A DNA stretch of 64,000 bases from Oegoconia quadripuncta (taxonomy: Eukaryota; Arthropoda; Insecta; Lepidoptera; Autostichidae): contig OX438759.1 of the NCBI GenBank assembly GCA_949316235.1, positions 13,119,618 to 13,183,617 on the forward strand, in the 5' to 3' direction. The position numbers and the translations under genes are program-made. Shown here piece by piece: positions 30,561 to 40,752 of this stretch. A model generated the notes under the pieces. The model did not search any database. It was not told where the DNA came from and saw only the letters and a program-made list of their open reading frames with translations. How positions within the stretch are numbered: the stretch's first letter is position 1; each line of letters begins with the position of its first letter.

Positions 30561-31174
30561 GCCCTCGTGCTCTGGTCCTGTACTAGGACTGATATAGTGG
30601 CATTATTGTACAATCACTTCAACATTTCAATATACCGAAATGAAATGGAGACCTCAGTACACAATCTAGTATCTCAACAAGGGGGCTTTAAAAATAACAG
30701 GTCGTTTATGTAAAAGATTGAAAAATAACATATGCGTGAAATTAAATCACTAAATTAGCGAATAAGCCGAATAATATTACAAAATGCATTTAATCGTTCT
30801 TAACTCAATTTTAAATCAATTCTATAAAATCTTGTCATTTCCCGATATCATAATTCATATTTAGAGTACTTAATGGAACCTCTAAAGATACTTTTAATCT
30901 ATGTACACATATAACTGCGTATATCAAAGTACCTAAATAGCAAGATGCGGCGTCGCGTGGCGTACGGAGATAGCGAACACCCGTGCCCGGGGTCCTTCTG
31001 CGAGGATTACGCTCCGGGACCCCAAACTTGCAAGAACCAAACTTTACAAGTGGCTGACGGTTGCCAGATATACCATCGGTGATTTAGGGCACTGAGACGT
31101 TATGCTTCGTTGATAGTTATAGAATAACTCGGTAGAGATGTTTATGTAATTTTTGGAGAAATAGTTGAGGTAGC
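30561..31174. other. Unassigned; short GC-rich patch at 30940-31030
   Basis: GATGCGGCGTCGCGTGGCGT and GTGCCCGGGGTCCTTCTGCG stand out in AT-rich DNA. Origin not recognised. Confidence 0.4.
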
Positions 31175-31428
31175 GCTGTGTAGTTTCCGTACGTAAAAAG
31201 AATAGTACCAACCCGTCTCTTCCCGTGAGTCTTGTAAAAGACGACTTTGGGGGACTATCCCAATAAAAAAACATCTATAGATTTCCAAGTTTTAACGGCG
31301 ATGGGCCTTGTGTATTTCTGTATAATTCGAACGGTGAACCGTGGATGTTGTTTACAGCAATAAACTTTTGTTTGGAACACCCAAACGCTAATGTTTGGGA
31401 TATCTCTGACCACCGCATTTGGGATTAT
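31175..31428 (+). mobile_element. REP-E copy, 3' end joined to LINE-I
   Basis: Landmarks in order: GAATAGTACCAACCCGTCTC, AAAGACGACTTTGGGGGACT, ATCTATAGATTTCCAAGTTT, GGAACACCCAAACGCTAATG and CACCGCATTTGGGAT. The usual GTCGTGACGTTATGT end is missing. LINE-I begins within about 15 bp. Confidence 0.75.
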
Positions 31429-31442
31429 AAATTAGGACCTAC

Positions 31443-32009
31443 GGTGTCTCTTAGAGATAAGTTTAAGGAAATTAATATATTAACAATGGCATCTCAATAT
31501 ATTTTTGAGAATTTGTTATATGCAAAAAAGAATATAATTTTATTCACTGAAAATAGTGATAACACAAGCACAATGTTAATACAAGGAATAAGAACCAGTT
31601 ATCTGTTTATGTTAGCCGACTTCACAAAGTTACCAAATTCTTTAAAGAGCAATGGCTACGCTTTTATAATAAGGTTCCAGTAGACATTCAAAATTTTCCT
31701 TTAAATAAATATAAAACAATCATAAAACAGAAATTATTAGCAAAAGGCTATTATAAAATCACTTGACTATTGGGATTATAAGCAAACATGGAAATAGCTG
31801 TCTTATTATTCATATAATATATATTTTCCTCTGATTGTCCATTCACAAATTGTAACCCATAATCTATTTAAAAAGAGCAACCCTTGAGTTTCTTGCTCGT
31901 TCTTCTCTGGGGAGTCAGCATTGTAAATGAGCAGATAATTTCAATTTAAGAGTGACGTTTTCAAGTGATAATTTTATCCTATGAAATAAAAATATTTTGA
32001 TTTGATAGA
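31443..32009 (+). pseudogene. LINE-I copy 1: 3' end of a non-LTR retrotransposon
   Basis: The coding part reads SLRDKFKEINILTMASQYIF, then after one frameshift SRLHKVTKFFKEQWLRFYNK and PLNKYKTIIKQKLLAKGYY, stop at 31764-31766. This is the familiar C-terminus of insect LINE ORF2 proteins (F-K-x-x-x-I-L-T...N-T-R...F-Y-N-K-x-P...F-K-x-x-x-K). A 3' UTR follows with CAACCCTTGAGTTTCTTGCT, ending in ATTTTGATTTGAT. A 5' truncated insertion; its close relative is at 60652. Confidence 0.8.
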
Positions 32010-32089
32010 CGCCGTGACGTTATCTATATACATATGTAAGGTTCAATGGTTATTAAACCTGCATAGTTGTAGGTAACTAGGATTATAGT

Positions 32090-32263
32090 TTTTTTTTTAT
32101 GCACAACGGACTGGTACTTGACCTCAATCACACCTGATGTTAAGTGAAGATGAGATCGAAGGTGGAAGCGTACTGACCCCGAAACCCCAACATATTTAGG
32201 GGACTGGCTATCTTATCTCTGACAACCGGAACACAGCAATGCTATTAACATTGCTGCTTGGCG

Positions 32264-32266
<3 letters not shown>
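32090..32266 (-). mobile_element. SINE-A copy 9, cut at (TA)n
   Basis: T-tract, CACAACGGACTGGTACTTGA to TGCTGCTTGGCGGAGA. The head and 5' body are replaced by an (AT)n run. Confidence 0.85.

Positions 32267-32294
<28 letters not shown>
32267..32294. repeat. (TA)n microsatellite
   Basis: About 14 TA units, directly continuing the GAGATA of the truncated SINE-A. It seems to have grown from the GATAGATA-like site found at this point in copy 1. Confidence 0.8.
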
Positions 32295-32298
<4 letters not shown>

Positions 32299-32836
32299 CA
32301 GGTGGATTTGTTGAACTCAATGATTTTATACGCAGAAAAAGAGAGATATATTACCAACCCGCCCAAAGAAGACGCGATAATGCTCCAATTATAGTATCTT
32401 GTCATACTGTTGTACAATTCTTAATATCCATGTCCCGGAGCGTAAATGTTGTTCCGGTGGCTATCTCTTTTAGTCACGTACTTTCCGTGTCTTTCTTCTC
32501 AGTCAATAGTATCTTATGAACAAAATTTACAGTTTTAGATCTCTGTAGGTATATGCAGCGCGGACGGTTTACAAACTCTATTACTTCGAACATGTCTATA
32601 CTTTGTAATGCACAGGCGGAAACTTGTAATTGGCTTTGTCAGAACCGATTATTGTTATCCATAGCATTATTGTAGCTGTAACTTTTCCAAAAAAAAATGA
32701 AAAAATAAAAAATAATAATTTCAGTGTGATCAGTTACACAACAAAGTTAGTAGGTAGGTAGAGGTCGTGCGATAGGTGAAGTTCGTGGATTAATCCCATT
32801 TTATTCCCAAATTTAAAATAACAACTTAGATACAAT
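32295..32836. other. Unassigned
   Basis: No recognised feature. Confidence 0.5.
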
Positions 32837-33017
32837 AAATAAATATTTGGTGCATTTACACCAATCATCTAGTCCCAAACTAAGCAAAGAAAAAACATCC
32901 ATAACTCGGGAATAAATGTTCGTATTCGTCATACAAACATTTACCTCTCGCGGGATTCGAAACCGCAACCGTTGGTTTCGTTGGCAGGGTCACTATCCAC
33001 TATACCAATCGGTCGTC
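32837..33017 (-). mobile_element. SINE-C copy 3, internal deletion
   Basis: AATAAATAAATATTTGGTGC to CACTATACCAATCGGTCGTC. About 55 bp between the CTAAGCAAAG and CATCCATAACTCGGG parts are missing. The B box has one change (GTTTCGAATCCCGC). Confidence 0.85.
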
Positions 33018-33503
33018 AATAGAGGATGGATACCTATAATGGAAATGATGACAAAATTAAATAAGAATAAACCTACTTGTATGTGTGTAACTGTACAATT
33101 AATAAAAAAAGGTAAATAATATTCCGTAGACTCAGTTTAAACAGTAGTGCAAGCAATATTGCTGTATCGAATGAGTATTTTGTTATGCAAGGTGTGGTTG
33201 ATGAATATTCCATATTTCAGCAGGTATAATGGATGTCAAATTGGTGACCTGCAGAGGCGGCTTACAAACATGGTCAGAGAACCACTAGGCTGACATAAAT
33301 CCACAAATTTGTTCTGGGCTATGTGTCCCGTTTCTTCTCTAGTAAGAGCAGACTGTATTTCAGCAATGGGTTATAAGACTGTTGATATAATTCAAGGTCC
33401 CGGCGGTTCCTCTCCTTTATATTTAGCTCAAAAAAGCCCGTAACTGTTGGACATGTGATGCACGCTCTACAACGGGGACTAACTTCGATCTGTGATTAAC
33501 TAA
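33018..33503. other. Unassigned; retroposon-like text near 33235-33420
   Basis: CTGCAGAGGCGGCTTACAAA and CAAGGTCCCGGCGGTTCCTC look like diverged retroelement sequence, and 33504 onwards is LINE-W, so this may be its decayed upstream part. Confidence 0.35.
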
Positions 33504-33692
33504 GAGAAAGTCCAAGACCTGTCGGCGCGCGTCATCAAGGCTTCTGGTGACCGCAGAGCGGGCGGCTTCCCTGCTCAGAGAATAAGTCTCGCTATTCAGC
33601 GCGGGAACGCCGCTTGCCTATTGGGCACTATGCCGCCTCGAGGAGATGCGCTAGATTTTTTACCTGTAGTTGTTTGTGTTTATAAATGTGTG
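33504..33692 (+). pseudogene. LINE-W copy 2, C-terminal remnant
   Basis: The frame after a stop reads EKVQDLSARVIKASGDRRAG, then QRISLAIQRGNAACLLGT, and ends in a stop near 33692. It aligns residue by residue with the minus-strand frame at 28204-28380 and the shorter ending at 63301. An in-frame stop (33501-33503) immediately upstream shows decay. Confidence 0.65.
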
Positions 33693-34224
33693 TAAAAAAA
33701 AGTACCTACTATTATAAATAATAATAATAAAACTTTTACATTGTTTTGTCCTTGAGTGATGGTTGGTGACGTTAAGTATTTCAGTCTCGCGCGACACAAT
33801 GCGGTGCTTATGGCCCGTGCCAAATACAACACTGCGGGCAGACGTCAGCGTCACGTGCGTAGCATTGGCGAGTGCTGATGTCTAGTTACTATTTTTATTG
33901 TTCCGTGTATGCACTTAGGCACCCATCTCATCATCATCATTGACTTATCATAGTTTCAGATTTAAAAGACTATCGTCTCTAGTAGTCCTATCTGAACTCT
34001 ACATTTCCGTTCGTCCCCATCTACCTGAAACGAGAGTCATTCGATAGTATGTTGTTACAACTGCTACTATATAGCCTATTATCACAGCAATCATTCTTAG
34101 GTATATCCCCACAGCTGGATCATGTTAATTGCACAGTTAAATCGCAAGCTCCTTCATCTAACAATATGAGTTTTATAACCCAAAAAATCCGACAGCATAT
34201 TTTGTATTGCGCGGTCGCCTTGTT

Positions 34225-34400
34225 GGATTTTTCATCATAAAACCATCTTATGACACTCCGCGGATCAAGACGAATCTAACGACACCATGCACTTCGAAAT
34301 CGGTCAAGCCGTTTAGGCTACAGGAGGTAACATAGAAATCTACATACATACATACACTCGAAAAATGTTACCCTCCTTCCTTGGGCCGTCGGGTAAAAAT
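34225..34400 (-). mobile_element. REP-F copy 3, inverted
   Basis: Inverted form of 51166-51360: AAACCATCTTATGACACTCC, GCACTTCGAAATCGGTCAAG, AGGAGGTAACATAGAAATCT and GTTACCCTCCTTCCTTGGGC. Includes CATACATACATACA. Confidence 0.8.
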
Positions 34401-34559
34401 AGATTTCTTTACTAATTTTAACGTTTGGGAAAATTATGATTTTACGAAATCTCACTAACTCAGTACGTTTCTTGATAGCTATATCTAGCGAAATCATGAA
34501 ACAATTTTATATTTTGCAAAAAAAAAAAGATTATCGTCACTTTAAAGAAAGGTCCGGGT

Positions 34560-34760
34560 TGTATCGTGTATTTATTATTAACATATTCCTTTTAATATTG
34601 TGTCGCGTTGCGCCCACACGCGGCCATGTTTGCGGCGCCCGGGCGCCACGTGCAGCCTCGAGGGCCGCGCACCACGCACACACCGACCCGCACTAATTTC
34701 AGCGCGAATCCCGCGCAGGGGTGAATGTCATGTCATTGTTCGCTCGCACATAGTTTGCTC
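34560..34760. other. GC-rich island
   Basis: GTTTGCGGCGCCCGGGCGCC and GTGCAGCCTCGAGGGCCGCG, single-copy. Overlapping frames of 86 and 104 codons are compositional. Could be an unmasked regulatory or exon region; no evidence to choose. Confidence 0.3.
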
Positions 34761-34855
34761 ATTTCGCTTCGGTTTTTGTGATAATTTGTATTCAGCATAT
34801 TGTTGTTTAGTACTCAAGTCTGGTATTTCATTAATAACCAAATATACAGCGAAAC

Positions 34856-35095
34856 TTTTTTTTTATGCACAACGGGTTACGGTGGTAGGACATTTGAAAT
34901 GTCCGCCTGAATAGTACCTTAATCTTATCTAAGTCTGCAGCGAAAACAGCGATGTTAATTAGCATTGTTGTGTTCCGGTTGTCAGGGATAAGATAGCCTG
35001 TCCCCCAAATATGGTGGGCTATCTGGGTCAGTACGCTTCCACCTTTGGCCTCATCTTCACTTAACATCAGGTATGATTGAGATCAAATGCGTATA
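34856..35095 (+). mobile_element. SINE-A copy 10, headless, with inverted tail fused in front
   Basis: 34856-34879 is the inverted SINE-A 3' end (T-tract plus ATGCACAACGGGTTA). From 34880 the plus-oriented body starts (CGGTGGTAGGACATTTGAAA) and runs to a shortened 3' end GCGTATAAAAAAA. The two halves face opposite ways. Confidence 0.8.
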
Positions 35096-35901
35096 AAAAA
35101 ACCATCGCTATCAAAATGGCTTCCTAAAAACATAAACACAATACGAAATCGATATTGTATAACTAAATTTAGTTATAATTTATATCTCAACATTTGCTAA
35201 CAATCGTTCCTAAAGCGTTAGTTTTGTTTGCTTTACTTTCAGTTTTCACAGAATTCGCCCGAGGGTCGGTCCGACTAGGTTAATATTACATTAGAACAAG
35301 CCACTGGCTTTAATAGCTTCAAATGTAGTTTTTATGGTAGTTGTATGTACTGAACCAATTCGTAACAGGTCACGAATTTAGTCCTCATGTTACGTTCTCA
35401 TGCCAAAGACCTGACATATTTGTTTACTTATCTTACATAATACGTTTAGTATAATAATGGTGTAGATTCTGGCGTGCAGTCGCTAAACTAACCTAAATCT
35501 AAAAATGTCTAATTTTAAATGCATTTCCTAAAATATGCTATTCTGAAATACACCTATCGCTAAATTTAGAGAAGGTTTTGACATATCTTACGGACTCCTA
35601 AATTGAATTGATTACTGTATTGCCATAGTCAAAATGAGATATTTTTCTTCAGAACAGGTTTTTTAAATGTTTGTTAATCATTGATATGTTTTATATATTT
35701 TATACTTTTCCATACAAACCGAGTTTCTCTGTGCAAATCCTAGTACAAAAACTGAACTGAAATTGCAATGGGACCAATTTGAGACGATATCACCTTTCAC
35801 TTACAGAAAGAATTACGGGAATGACCCACATAGCATAAAATAAACTTACAAACGACAGATTTGAGAACTACCTCCATTTTGAAGTTGATTAAAATGCATC
35901 G
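35096..35901. other. Unassigned AT-rich stretch
   Basis: No gene, RNA or repeat recognised in about 800 bp. Confidence 0.5.
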
Positions 35902-35984
35902 TTTCCGCTTTGTACGCGGAAGCGGAAATTCATTTATACCTAAATAGGTATAAATTGATTCCCACCAAATGGTGGGAATCAATT
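35902..35984. repeat. Cluster of three adjacent hairpins
   Basis: TTTCCGCTT/AAGCGGAAA (35902-35928), TTATACCT-AAAT-AGGTATAA (35934-35953) and AATTGATTCCCACC-AAAT-GGTGGGAATCAATT (35953-35984). The last two are perfect and both have AAAT loops. Confidence 0.85.
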
Positions 35985-36116
35985 TTCATTCATTTTTACA
36001 AAAAGATAGGTTGTAACACACACTAGAGAAAATTGTTTCATCGTGTATAATGAATGATATAGTGGATAAAAACTTACGAACTACTAGTTAACAGTTGTCA
36101 ATGGTGACGAAATCTT

Positions 36117-36199
36117 ATTTTTTTTTTGTTATGGACAACGGGTTAGCACTTAACCTCAATCACACCTGATGTTAAGTGAAGATCAGGGCGAAGATGGCG
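36117..36199 (-). mobile_element. SINE-A copy 11, 3' end only
   Basis: T-tract, GGACAACGGGTTAGCACTTA to AAGATCAGGGCGAAGATGGC. Confidence 0.75.
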
Positions 36200-36259
36200 G
36201 CCCACGGTGTGTAACGTATCATTACGCAACAAAATCCGCTCTTCGATATCCAACTAAAG

Positions 36260-36425
36260 CTGGGATGATTATTTCTTTGAAACAGATAAATGCGTTTGGA
36301 CGAAATTTGGTACCCAGGTAGAATACACCCTGGAATGGGACATGGGATACTCTTTATCCCGATATGGAAACTCCATCAAGTTCCGTGCAGTAGTTTCGTT
36401 ATACATCAAACTAACAAACAAGAAT
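36260..36425 (+). mobile_element. HEL-G-like decayed copy
   Basis: GTTTGGACGAAATTTGGTAC, AATGGGACATGGGATACTCT, TATCCCGATATGGAAACTCC resemble the HEL-G interior. Neither terminus is seen. Confidence 0.45.
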
Positions 36426-36689
36426 GGTTTTAACATGTTCACTTAAGCATTTTAAGTCGCCTTGGGTCTTTTTTTTTTCGAATATCTTGTATTTGCAGAT
36501 TTTTTGGCTTTATGAAAAATCGTAAATTGGATTATATCTATTAAATTAGCCAGGAAATGCCCTGTCAATTTATAAATAAGGGCTTTGTAAGGTAATTCTA
36601 CTTCAAACTTTCCATTACGTACATGTTAAACATTGCACATTGTAATTTTCATCTACCAACAGCTACTACGAAGTTTTATGCTAGTGCCG

Positions 36690-36910
36690 CAATAATTAAA
36701 TTAAGCATGCCCAAGCGAGCCTGCCTCAGCGTCCCAGGTTCGGGTCCGGAATAACCCCATCGTATCGCGAGCGCCTTATTTGAAACACAAATATTTGCCG
36801 GCGATGAAACTTTTCCACCGTCTCCGGGCCTTTATTAATATTTTATTATTTTGTCTTGTAGCCCGCTCCCAACTTCCCTTGTTAGCAACTGCCGGCTCTA
36901 AAGCGATTAT
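36690..36910. other. GC-richer single-copy island
   Basis: CCCAAGCGAGCCTGCCTCAG, CATCGTATCGCGAGCGCCTT and GCCTTTATTAATATTTTATT. CTTGTAG before CCCGCTCCC could act as a splice acceptor, but no open frame convinces me. Confidence 0.3.
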
Positions 36911-37167
36911 ATTTTAAATTATTTTAATTAAAACACTGTGTAAACGTCTAAGTACGGATACTGTGTTTTGAAATTATTTCGTGGAATATTAGAAAATGTT
37001 CGGCTAATATTGTTTAGAGCTCGTAGGCGCTTATTAAAAACAGTTAAATGAGTCCAAGTAACAGTTTGAAATACGAATGTTTAAGGGTGATTTACCCTGC
37101 GGACCATCTGCCCACCAAATGTCCACCACCAGTGGCCAAACAAAACGATAGTGATGAAAATGAAAAT

Positions 37168-37396
37168 AAATAAACAAATAAATATTTCGGACACTTACAC
37201 CAATCATTTAGTCCCAAACTAAGCAAAGCTTGTATACTATGGATAATATTACATAACGGATGAGATTACATAAATATTTATTATAAACATCCATGACTAG
37301 GGAATAAATTTCGTGTTCATCACACAAACAGTTACCCCTCGCGGGATTCGAAACCGCAACCGTTGGTTTAGCTGACAGGGTCACAATCAGTCGTCA
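37168..37396 (-). mobile_element. SINE-C copy 4, full length with clipped A box
   Basis: ATAAACAAATAAATATTTCG to CTGACAGGGTCACAATCAGT. About 15 bp of the A-box side are missing. Confidence 0.85.
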
Positions 37397-37425
37397 ACTG
37401 TCTCATTTCAGCACTGGTAATAGCT

Positions 37426-37539
37426 AGAGCTATGCTCTTGTCGGTGTAGTAATAACCTACGCCTCTCTTCCTTCAGCCCTCGATTTAACCTCACCTTTTC
37501 TTTCACTTGGTTATAGCACGCCGACAAGAGCATAGCTCT
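37426..37539. mobile_element. MITE-O: 114-bp element with 19-bp inverted ends
   Basis: AGAGCTATGCTCTTGTCGG (37426-37444) and its exact inverse at 37521-37539 enclose 76 bp. The inner parts are not complementary. AAGGGCATAGCTCTTAAATT at 6984 resembles the right end, suggesting a family. Confidence 0.6.
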
Positions 37540-37696
37540 TAAAATCAGAAGAATAACCAGAGATTAGAGCTCTTTACCACCGGAGATTAAAAATCTCTCA
37601 ACAAAAAATATTTTATGAAGATAGATTTGGTGGTCTGACCCGCTGACCATTTCGTACCATCTGATGAACTTATAGTTGGCACTTGTGAAGAACCTC

Positions 37697-37889
37697 TGGT
37701 GGTAGGGCATTTTAAATGTCCGTATGGCTAGCTACCACCATCTTATCTAAATCTGCCGCCAAGCAGCAATGTTAATAGCATTATTGTGTTCCGGTTGTCA
37801 GAGATAAGATAGCCAGTCTCCCAAATGTGTTGGGGTTTCCGGGTCAGTACGCTTCCACCTTCGACTTCATCTCCACTTAACATCAGGTG
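37697..37889 (+). mobile_element. SINE-A copy 12, headless and tailless
   Basis: TGGTGGTAGGGCATTTTAAA to CACTTAACATCAGGTGA. Starts at the same junction as the other headless copies and stops before the usual TGATTGAGGTCAAG end. Confidence 0.85.
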
Positions 37890-38467
37890 AAAACCTCACT
37901 TAAGTTAATATTTAAAATTTTACATACCATAATTATATCAGGAATAGGAATAATTAAAAATATATATTTTTTTTTTATGTATGTATGTATAAAGAACAAG
38001 AACTCACTGTTTTAGATTTAAGCATAGTCGTAGTCTTTAGAGTATTAAATGTAAAAAGAAATAAGTTAATTTATAAATTATATTTTTGTAAACAAGAGCA
38101 CGGACCATGTGTCTGTGGAGATTTAAATTACTTTTAATAAAAAAAAAATATTAAACCATCTCATTTATGCTCACCTCGCTTTAGTGTTCAAATAGAGTAT
38201 AAACTAACGAGCCAGCCTAAGTGAGGTGACCGGGGTGATTGATTGAACGAGTGAGTACGAAAATCGAGGACAAACAAGAGCAAAGGGAATCGTGTGAGAT
38301 GCAAAGAGTTAATAACTGGTGAGGCGACTTAATTTGTGTGGTGATTAAGTGAACATGGGTTCACTAATTTGCGCGCCCCGCTCTTGGAGTCACCACGTGC
38401 ACCCCACCTCAAATGAGGTTGCTTTGTGAGCACCTCACGACGTTAAAAGAGGTCCACCCTCATGCGC
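37890..38467. other. Unassigned; GC-richer part with CACCTC motifs
   Basis: 38160-38460 has CACCTC or GAGGTG at about 38172, 38223, 38405 and 38431, including the palindrome ACCTCAAATGAGGT. No coding frame. Confidence 0.4.
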
Positions 38468-38671
38468 CTTAACCGCCTCCGTGGCTCAATGTAAACAACA
38501 TTAGATTTACGAATCGAAGGTCGCGGGTTCGATCCCCAGCGGGGTACATGTTTAAGTTCTTGGTTTAGTTGGTGGTAGGGCACTTTAAATATCCGCATTG
38601 CTAGCTATGCACTTATCTAAATCTGCCGCCAAACAGCAAAGGTAACTGAGTTGTGCTCCGGTTGTCAGAGA
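38468..38671 (+). mobile_element. SINE-A copy 13, interrupted by SINE-D
   Basis: Intact head CGCCTCCGTGGCTCAATGTA and B box GGTTCGATCCCC; body to TTGTCAGAGATAA, where SINE-D copy 6 begins. The 3' part is not found after SINE-D. Confidence 0.85.
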
Positions 38672-38905
38672 TAATAAATAATAATAAATAAATATCCTTG
38701 GACATACACTTGTATTGTGGATACCAGATGGTTGATATATTACATAAATACATTTTTTTTTGTAAATACATACTTATGATAAATGAAAACATCCATGACT
38801 CGGGTACACATGTCTGTATTCATCATACAAACATATGCCCCTAGCGGGATTCGAATCCGCGACGTTTTGGCATAGTGGTCAGAGTTTCTAACCACTACAT
38901 CAAAC
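38672..38905 (-). mobile_element. SINE-D copy 6
   Basis: AATAATAATAAATAAATATC to CTAACCACTACATCAAACAG. Lacks the GCGCCATCTAG piece. B box GGATTCGAATCC variant. Confidence 0.85.
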
Positions 38906-39285
38906 AGTCGTTAATAATCGTCAATATAAGCCAGTTCCCATTGTTTTACGTTCTCACAAGCCACAAGAAGGGCGGGGGTCAATATTTGCAATATTTTCGT
39001 CTGGCAACACCGGTATCGCTGTGTTTCACCGAGGCCGGTGTAAACAGAGTTTTTAATCGACTCCGCAAACTGTATCGGTTACACTTAACGAAACTTGCTG
39101 AGGAAAAAATGCGATCTTTTGCGAGAAATTTGTAAAGATAATATTGGCACAATGAGTCAGCTGTGTTTGCGGATTGAATGTTCCTTGGAATCTTTCAAAT
39201 GTTTATTGTACAAAATACTGTTTTCACTTCACTTTAATGCAGAATTAAATGCAAGTTGGAGACTATAATATGCATAACTCGTAGA
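38906..39285. other. Unassigned
   Basis: A plus frame of 86 codons (38875-39135) starts inside the SINE-D head and has no domain. Confidence 0.4.
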
Positions 39286-39423
39286 GTCGGATCTAACTAA
39301 TATAATTGGAAAATTTGAATTAGTTGCTCAATCGCGTCAAAACAGATGAAAGAATGTTTAGGTCACAACTACAGGTACAATATATGCCCTGGAATAGGAT
39401 ATGGGATACGTTATATAGCAAAT
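39286..39423 (+). mobile_element. HEL-G-like decayed copy
   Basis: GGATCTAACTAATATAATTG, GCTCAATCGCGTCAAAACAG and CCTGGAATAGGATATGGGAT follow the HEL-G 5' half. The 151-bp tandem array starts at its end. Confidence 0.5.
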
Positions 39424-39745
39424 CTTATTTAGTGGCACTAAGATCCTATTTAAAGTGGCACTACGGTATTATTTAGTGGTGCTACGGTATGCTTCGGTCG
39501 TAATTAGTGGTTCTAAAGTCGTGTACCTATTGAGTACCGCTAACGTTTTTTGTTATATTTAGTGTCGCTGACGTCTTATTTAGTGGCGCTAAGATCCTAT
39601 TTAAAGTGGCACTACGGTATTATTTAGTGGTGCTACGGTACGCTACGGTCGTAATTAGTGGTTCTAAAGTCGTGTACCTATTGAGTACCACTAAGGTTTT
39701 TTGTTATATTTAGTGTCGCTGAGGTCTTATTTAGTAGCGCTAAAT
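39424..39745. repeat. 151-bp tandem repeat, 2.1 copies
   Basis: CTTATTTAGTGGCACTAAGA at 39424, CTTATTTAGTGGCGCTAAGA at 39575 and CTTATTTAGTAGCGCTAAAT at 39726 give two exact periods of 151 bp. Within each unit a shorter motif, TATTTAGTGGYGCTACGGT, recurs four or five times, so the unit is itself a higher-order repeat. Confidence 0.9.
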
Positions 39746-39925
39746 GGATGTTTTTCATTTATATATGTATTTATATACAAAAAAAATGTAGTTGTGTGGT
39801 TTATCAACCATTTGGTATCCATAACACAAGCCTAGATGCTTACTGTGGACCTAGACGGCGCTGTGTATTTTTTTTTTGATGCACATGTGTATTTTTGTGT
39901 GCAAAGATATTTATTTATTTATATT
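39745..39925 (+). mobile_element. SINE-D copy 7, 3' half
   Basis: GGATGTTTTTCATTTATATA, ATCAACCATTTGGTATCCAT, GACCTAGACGGCGCTGTGTA. 5' truncated directly at the tandem repeat, with a small extra ATGCACATGTGTATT piece near the 3' end. Confidence 0.85.
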
Positions 39926-40039
39926 GGCTAAGACATTGTGTTATGTAAGTGGCATAAATTAAGTATTGACCTTGACTTCTTTCTGTAAGGACAGGAATTA
40001 GGGATGTCTGTCAATGTTATGATGTCGAACAAAATTCTT

Positions 40040-40270
40040 CCAACACTGACCATTTATTTAATTGGATCAAAACTTAGCTACTCTAACGTTAACACTCTCT
40101 GCGGCGTTAAGGAGGTCGTCAAACGTGCAGCTGTCAAGACACTCGGAGCAAGATGATCCATTGTTTATGGGGTCCGCACTCGCACCGATCACTCCCACCA
40201 TCGGAGAAGCCCCGGCTGTACAGATTATCTATGCTGAGGCCGACCTAGGTCCGAAGTCGATTTAAGGATT
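40040..40270 (-). pseudogene. LINE-X: C-terminal RNase H-side remnant
   Basis: Minus-strand pieces SDRCECG, TMDHL and FDDLLNAAESVNVRVAKF, in different frames, fit the end of LINE ORF2 proteins (C-x-C-G, then x-M-x-H-I/L-x-x-x-C, then a short helix before the stop). At least two frameshifts separate them. The plus 67-codon frame here is a shadow. Confidence 0.4.
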
Positions 40271-40336
40271 TCCATGTCGGCCAGGTCCAATAATGAGCCA
40301 GATATATACTAGCGAATCGACAGGTTATTCACTATC

Positions 40337-40628
40337 TGTGTGGTTTCGGCACTTAAAAATGATAGAACTAGCCCGTCTCTTCCCGTGGGTATCTTAAAGG
40401 GCGACTATGGGACTACAATCAAAAACCATCTATAGATTAGCACGTTTTAACTCCCTGTCACGTCACGTGTGCATTTCTGTGTATTTCGAAAGGTGACCCG
40501 TGGATGTTGTTTCAAGCAATAAAATTTAAATTATTTTAAATTATTTAAAAAATTTAATTTTAAATCACTAATGTTTAGGATATCTCCGATCACCTTACTA
40601 GGGCTAAAGGTTGTGACGTTATGTGTGT
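40337..40628 (+). mobile_element. REP-E copy with AT expansion
   Basis: From TGTGTGGTTTCGGCACTTAA to GGTTGTGACGTTATGTGTGT. The usual TTAAACTCTTAATGTTTGG junction is replaced by an AT-rich TTTAAATTATTTTAAATTAT stretch. Confidence 0.8.
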
Positions 40629-40659
40629 ATGAATCATCATCATCAGCTCATATAAGAAA

Positions 40660-40752
40660 TTAAATTAAATTTAAAAACTCATTGGTACATTGGCCTGCCT
40701 GGGAATCGAGCCCGGACCTCCTAAATTAACCGCTGAGTCACCGACGCTTCTG
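40660..40752 (-). mobile_element. SINE-K head fragment
   Basis: On the minus strand: GCGTCGGTGACTCAGCGGTT (A-box region) then GGGCTCGATTCCCAGGCAGG (B box) and CAATGTACCAATGAGT. This is the most complete SINE-K head in the window and shows its tRNA-like origin. Confidence 0.75.
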
